Below are positions 61,294 through 64,000 of a stretch of DNA of 64,000 nucleotides, piece by piece; position 1 is the first letter of the stretch, and every line of letters starts with the position of its first letter. Source of the stretch: Chamaecyparis obtusa (lineage: Eukaryota > Streptophyta > Pinopsida > Cupressales > Cupressaceae); the NCBI GenBank assembly GCA_027943335.1, contig BSBK01001870.1, forward strand, positions 248,001 to 312,000, written 5' to 3'. Made by a program: the position numbers and the translations under genes. A model generated the notes under the pieces. It ran no database searches and was not told where the DNA came from. It saw nothing but the letters and a program-made list of their open reading frames with translations.

Positions 61294-61666
61294 TTGTTGT
61301 GCCCTTGTACCCATTTCCAGTTTCTACTCAGTTTGTCCTCTGCCTCCATGTCACCATTTGATGTCATTCCATCTCTAAATTCAACCTTAGCACATAAGGA
61401 TCCTAAGCAAGTAAAATTTCCATTTACTTCTTTAATTATTACTCCAATAAAAATAAGAAAACTATCAACTCTTCAAGATGATGATTGGGGAACTTTAGAC
61501 TTCACACCAACTTTTTGTAGTAAAGATGAAATCCTTGAATTTTAGAACCAAACACCTTATTCTAACACATGTATTGGATATTGATTGGGCCTCTTTAAAT
61601 TAAACCTCATTCCACCTAAAGGAGACCCTTATCTTTTTGACATATACAACCTTCCTAATGTTAATA
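61294..61666 (+). pseudogene. Short coding relic before element G
   Basis: A plus-strand frame with coding character, RKLSTLQDDDWGTLDFTP and, after stops, PPKGDPYLFDIYNLPNVN, running up to the edge of the G LTR. The first 30 codons may be unrelated, since an opposite-strand 71-codon frame overlaps them. It may be a downstream part of F or a separate relic; unrecognised. Confidence 0.35.
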
Positions 61667-63123
61667 TGATTTAGAACAACAAAGAGGGGGGGTGAATCAG
61701 TTGTTCTCAGGTCCAAATGTATAAAACAAACTTTAAAACTCTTCAACAAATTAGATCCAACAACCAACAGCTACTCAGTCATTACTGATTGCATAACAAA
61801 AACATATAACAGTGTAGTCCACTATCCAATAGTATCTAACTTGTAAAACACAGAAATGTTCAAACCAAAACATTCAAACAAGTGTTAACACCAGGATTTA
61901 TAGTGGAAACCCAATTAGGGAAAAAAAACTTTGTAACATGTTACTATTATTTTCACTCTTCTGAAGTGAGCTTTGTGAAAATCCAACCCTGTCAAAGGTT
62001 ACAAACACACTGTCAGGTGTGACCCGGTTAAAGGATTTCAACCACTTTGTTAAAAGTGTGCCTTGTTATAGGACTTACATACATCCTATTAGAATGCAAC
62101 CTTGTTCAAAGGATTTATACAAATGACTGTTAGGTCAACCTTTGTTAAAATGATTTTGACTGATACAATGGTTAGAAAGTAACAGTAGTATTGATCTGAG
62201 AAACATACAACTCACTTTGCAAATATTAGATCCAATTCTGTACACATATACTAGCTTACTAACTGTGAACCTTTTCCATCTCCATCACTGATCTACTTGG
62301 AAATCTCTTCAAGCAATCAAACCACTTCTCCTTCAACCTTTTCTTCTTAGACAGTCAATAAAATCAACAATACTTCCAGCATCCACACTCTCTCAACCTC
62401 ATGCTTAGGTTTCCTTAATACTTCCTCAATTAGTTCAATACATCTTTTTCCACTTAATCTCCTTCGTAGATCTTAGGGTTAGGTTAGATTCATCGAATCC
62501 TTCCAACTTTATGTTCTTCATCTATCCTTCTAGAAGTACCTCAAATCTCTTAATAGATTTACAATCAAAAGTTTTACAGTGTAAAAAATGCTTCCATACA
62601 ATCAATAAATAAAGTCAACACATTTTACATAATCCAAGAATTCAACTATGTCGGCTGGAAATTTGAATTCTTCCTCAAATGTAAAATACTGACGCTTGGT
62701 CAATACAGTGTTCAACTCCTCAGTCTTCATTAGAAAGCTCGGTCACCACAAAAATTGTTTCCTCGGCAATTAATTGATGTTCGGTCAACACTAACTTTAC
62801 TTGGCATATACTAGCTCAGTTGACACTAATATTACTCAACTTAAACTAGATTTCTTCACTTTTGCTCGGTTAAGCCTACCAGTTTAGTCTTCATTCTTAC
62901 TTAGATAAATAATACATTGTCTTATCATTGTGCCACATAATCAAGTACTCATTGAAGTATCAAGATAACTCAACCTTTCCTTAGGTGCTATTGTTACCAA
63001 CCTTGCCTATCCCCTTCTCAACAATCAAATAGATATAGTACTTTCTTAGATAGCAATAGTCTTATCAGTTAAGGTTTGATATCAATGACAATACAACAAT
63101 TTCTTCAATTGTAGTTTCCAACA
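61667..63123 (-). repeat. 3' LTR of element G
   Basis: 1,457 bp, plus-strand TGATTTAGAACAAC...GTTTCCAACA. Contains six CCTTGTTAAAGG-type motifs between 61985 and 62155 and CTCGGT hexamers near 62740-62870. Confidence 0.88.
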
Positions 63124-63135
63124 ATCTCCCTCTTT
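63124..63135 (-). other. Polypurine tract of element G
   Basis: Element-sense AAAGAGGGAGAT next to the LTR; a second AAAGAGGGAGAT lies near 63339-63350. Confidence 0.8.
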
Positions 63136-63571
63136 GGCACTGATGGCAAAACCATATGAATAACACATGAATTACCAACCAATCCAAAACTTATCTATCC
63201 ATCAAAAATATTTATAATATCCTTAGCTTCATTCTGATACAAAATCAATTAGCCATGCTTGTATGACCATCCACTCAAATCTCTCCCGCTTACTTGATCT
63301 TCCATGAAATCTCACCATGTGTATTCATCTGTGATCATCTCCCTCTTTGAAAAAAATACCAAAGCAACAACTAAAACATACATCCTACAGATGTAGATAT
63401 CATTTTTTAGTTCAGTAACAGTATTTCTCCCTCTTTCATCTTTGCTTATGACTGATTCTTGGCTTTGCTATACTTTTCACAACTCTAGGCTACTCCTAAA
63501 GTGTGACCTCTCTCTACATCAATTTTTCAGATACTCTATGAAACACATTTGATGCAGTGCTCCTAACTTGA

Positions 63572-64000
63572 CTAAGAAGCCTCAGTTAGGGGAAGAACCC
63601 CTAATTGACCTCTCAGATATTCATGAGCTTCTTTAGGTAAAGCTTTAGTGAATATGTCTGCTAGTTGTTCTTTTGTATCCACCTATTCCATTCGGACCTC
63701 TTTATCTTGTACCAGTTCCCTCAAGTAATGATACTTGATTACGATGTGTTTGGTCTTTGTGTGTATCACTAGATTCTTAGAGTTGTTGATAGCACTTGTG
63801 TTGTCACAAAATATGACAACTGGTTCAGTGATCTCTTCTTTCATGCCTACCAACAATTGCTTTATCCATACCAAGTTTGAATAGTTCACTAGTGTAGCCA
63901 CATTCTCAGCTTCAACAGTAGATTGGGAAATGCAATTTTGTTTCTTGCTTGTCCAAGAAACTAATCTCTATCCAAGAAAGAAAGCTCCACCACTAGTACT
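63572..64000 (-). pseudogene. gag-pol: Copia RNase H end of gag-pol, element G (partial)
   Basis: C-terminal RNase H of a copia polyprotein, cut by the window edge. It shows the INNSKNLVIHTKTKHIVIKY and YHYLREL blocks that match A, B and C, and ends LGVLPLTEAS before TAG at 63572-63574. One in-frame stop near 63685 is visible. More diverged from A-C than they are from each other. Confidence 0.87.

Larger units (their letters stand above)
61667..64000 (-). mobile_element. Copia element G (3' part; continues beyond window)
   Basis: Minus-strand copia element: 3' LTR, polypurine tract, 3' untranslated region and the RNase H end of gag-pol. TAATA (61662-61666) lies outside the LTR and would be the target duplication. 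LTR start TGTTGGAAACTACAATTG is shared with E. Confidence 0.9.

Noticed and set aside
1..64000. CRISPR arrays, bacterial operons, tRNA or rRNA genes
   Set aside because: No regularly spaced direct repeats, ribosome binding sites or cloverleaf-like sequences were seen. The only tRNA-related sequences are retrotransposon primer binding sites.

Overview
This window is eukaryotic nuclear repeat DNA from a large plant genome. Almost all of it is LTR retrotransposon sequence, AT-rich and full of stops and frameshifts. No intact host gene, tRNA or rRNA is visible. The mix of long (1.2-1.6 kb) Ty1/copia LTRs, a 14.6 kb Ty3/gypsy element and large retrotransposon-associated proteins of unknown function suggests a gymnosperm (conifer-like) genome. 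That assignment is inference and no marker gene proves it.

Layout, left to right. (1) 1-12195: two minus-strand copia copies, A (cut by the window edge) and B, arranged head to tail as internal A - LTR - internal B - LTR, so the two internal regions share the middle LTR. (2) 12464-about 16790: copia element E on the plus strand, with 5' LTR, PBS and a gag-protease-integrase frame, but truncated just before reverse transcriptase. (3) about 16790-20654: AT-rich DNA, then a decayed plus-strand gene X (18883-20452) with a glycine-rich tail and possible plant-mobile-domain resemblance. (4) 20655-35290: a complete plus-strand gypsy element with dual RNase H (Tat-like), two 1264-bp LTRs and the 5-bp target duplication GATGG. 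(5) 35296-37476: spacer with a self-complementary compound microsatellite. (6) 37482-45792: complete minus-strand element D, with two 1218-bp LTRs and target duplication AATAT. It has no protease, integrase or reverse transcriptase, and carries a multi-zinc-knuckle ORF1 and a roughly 1,060-codon ORF2. (7) 45798-50142: AT-rich spacer. (8) 50143-61131: a long plus-strand reading frame F (about 1,050 codons) of unknown function, split in frame by (9) copia element C (51959-59779, minus, target duplication AAATG). (10) 61667-64000: the 3' LTR and RNase H end of another minus-strand copia element, G, which runs off the right edge.

How the parts relate. A, B, C, E and G each encode, or encoded, a single gag-protease-integrase-RT-RNase H polyprotein. 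All visible copia PBSs match the 3' end of initiator tRNA-Met with one or two mismatches. D has no pol, but it shares the PBS variant of B and C, the same polypurine tract next to its 3' LTR, and repeated ACCGAG hexamers in its LTRs. The simplest reading is that D is a non-autonomous partner moved by copia machinery of the A/B/C type. D, and perhaps F and X, show that large non-pol proteins travel with, or are targets of, these elements.

The most notable observations are: the complete pol-less element D with its five zinc knuckles and large second protein; the in-frame antisense insertion of C into F; the shared-LTR tandem A/B; arrays in the gypsy leader and 3' region that are reverse complements of each other; multiple polypurine tracts upstream of the copia 3' LTRs; and repeated CCTT/AAGG dyads inside the copia LTRs.
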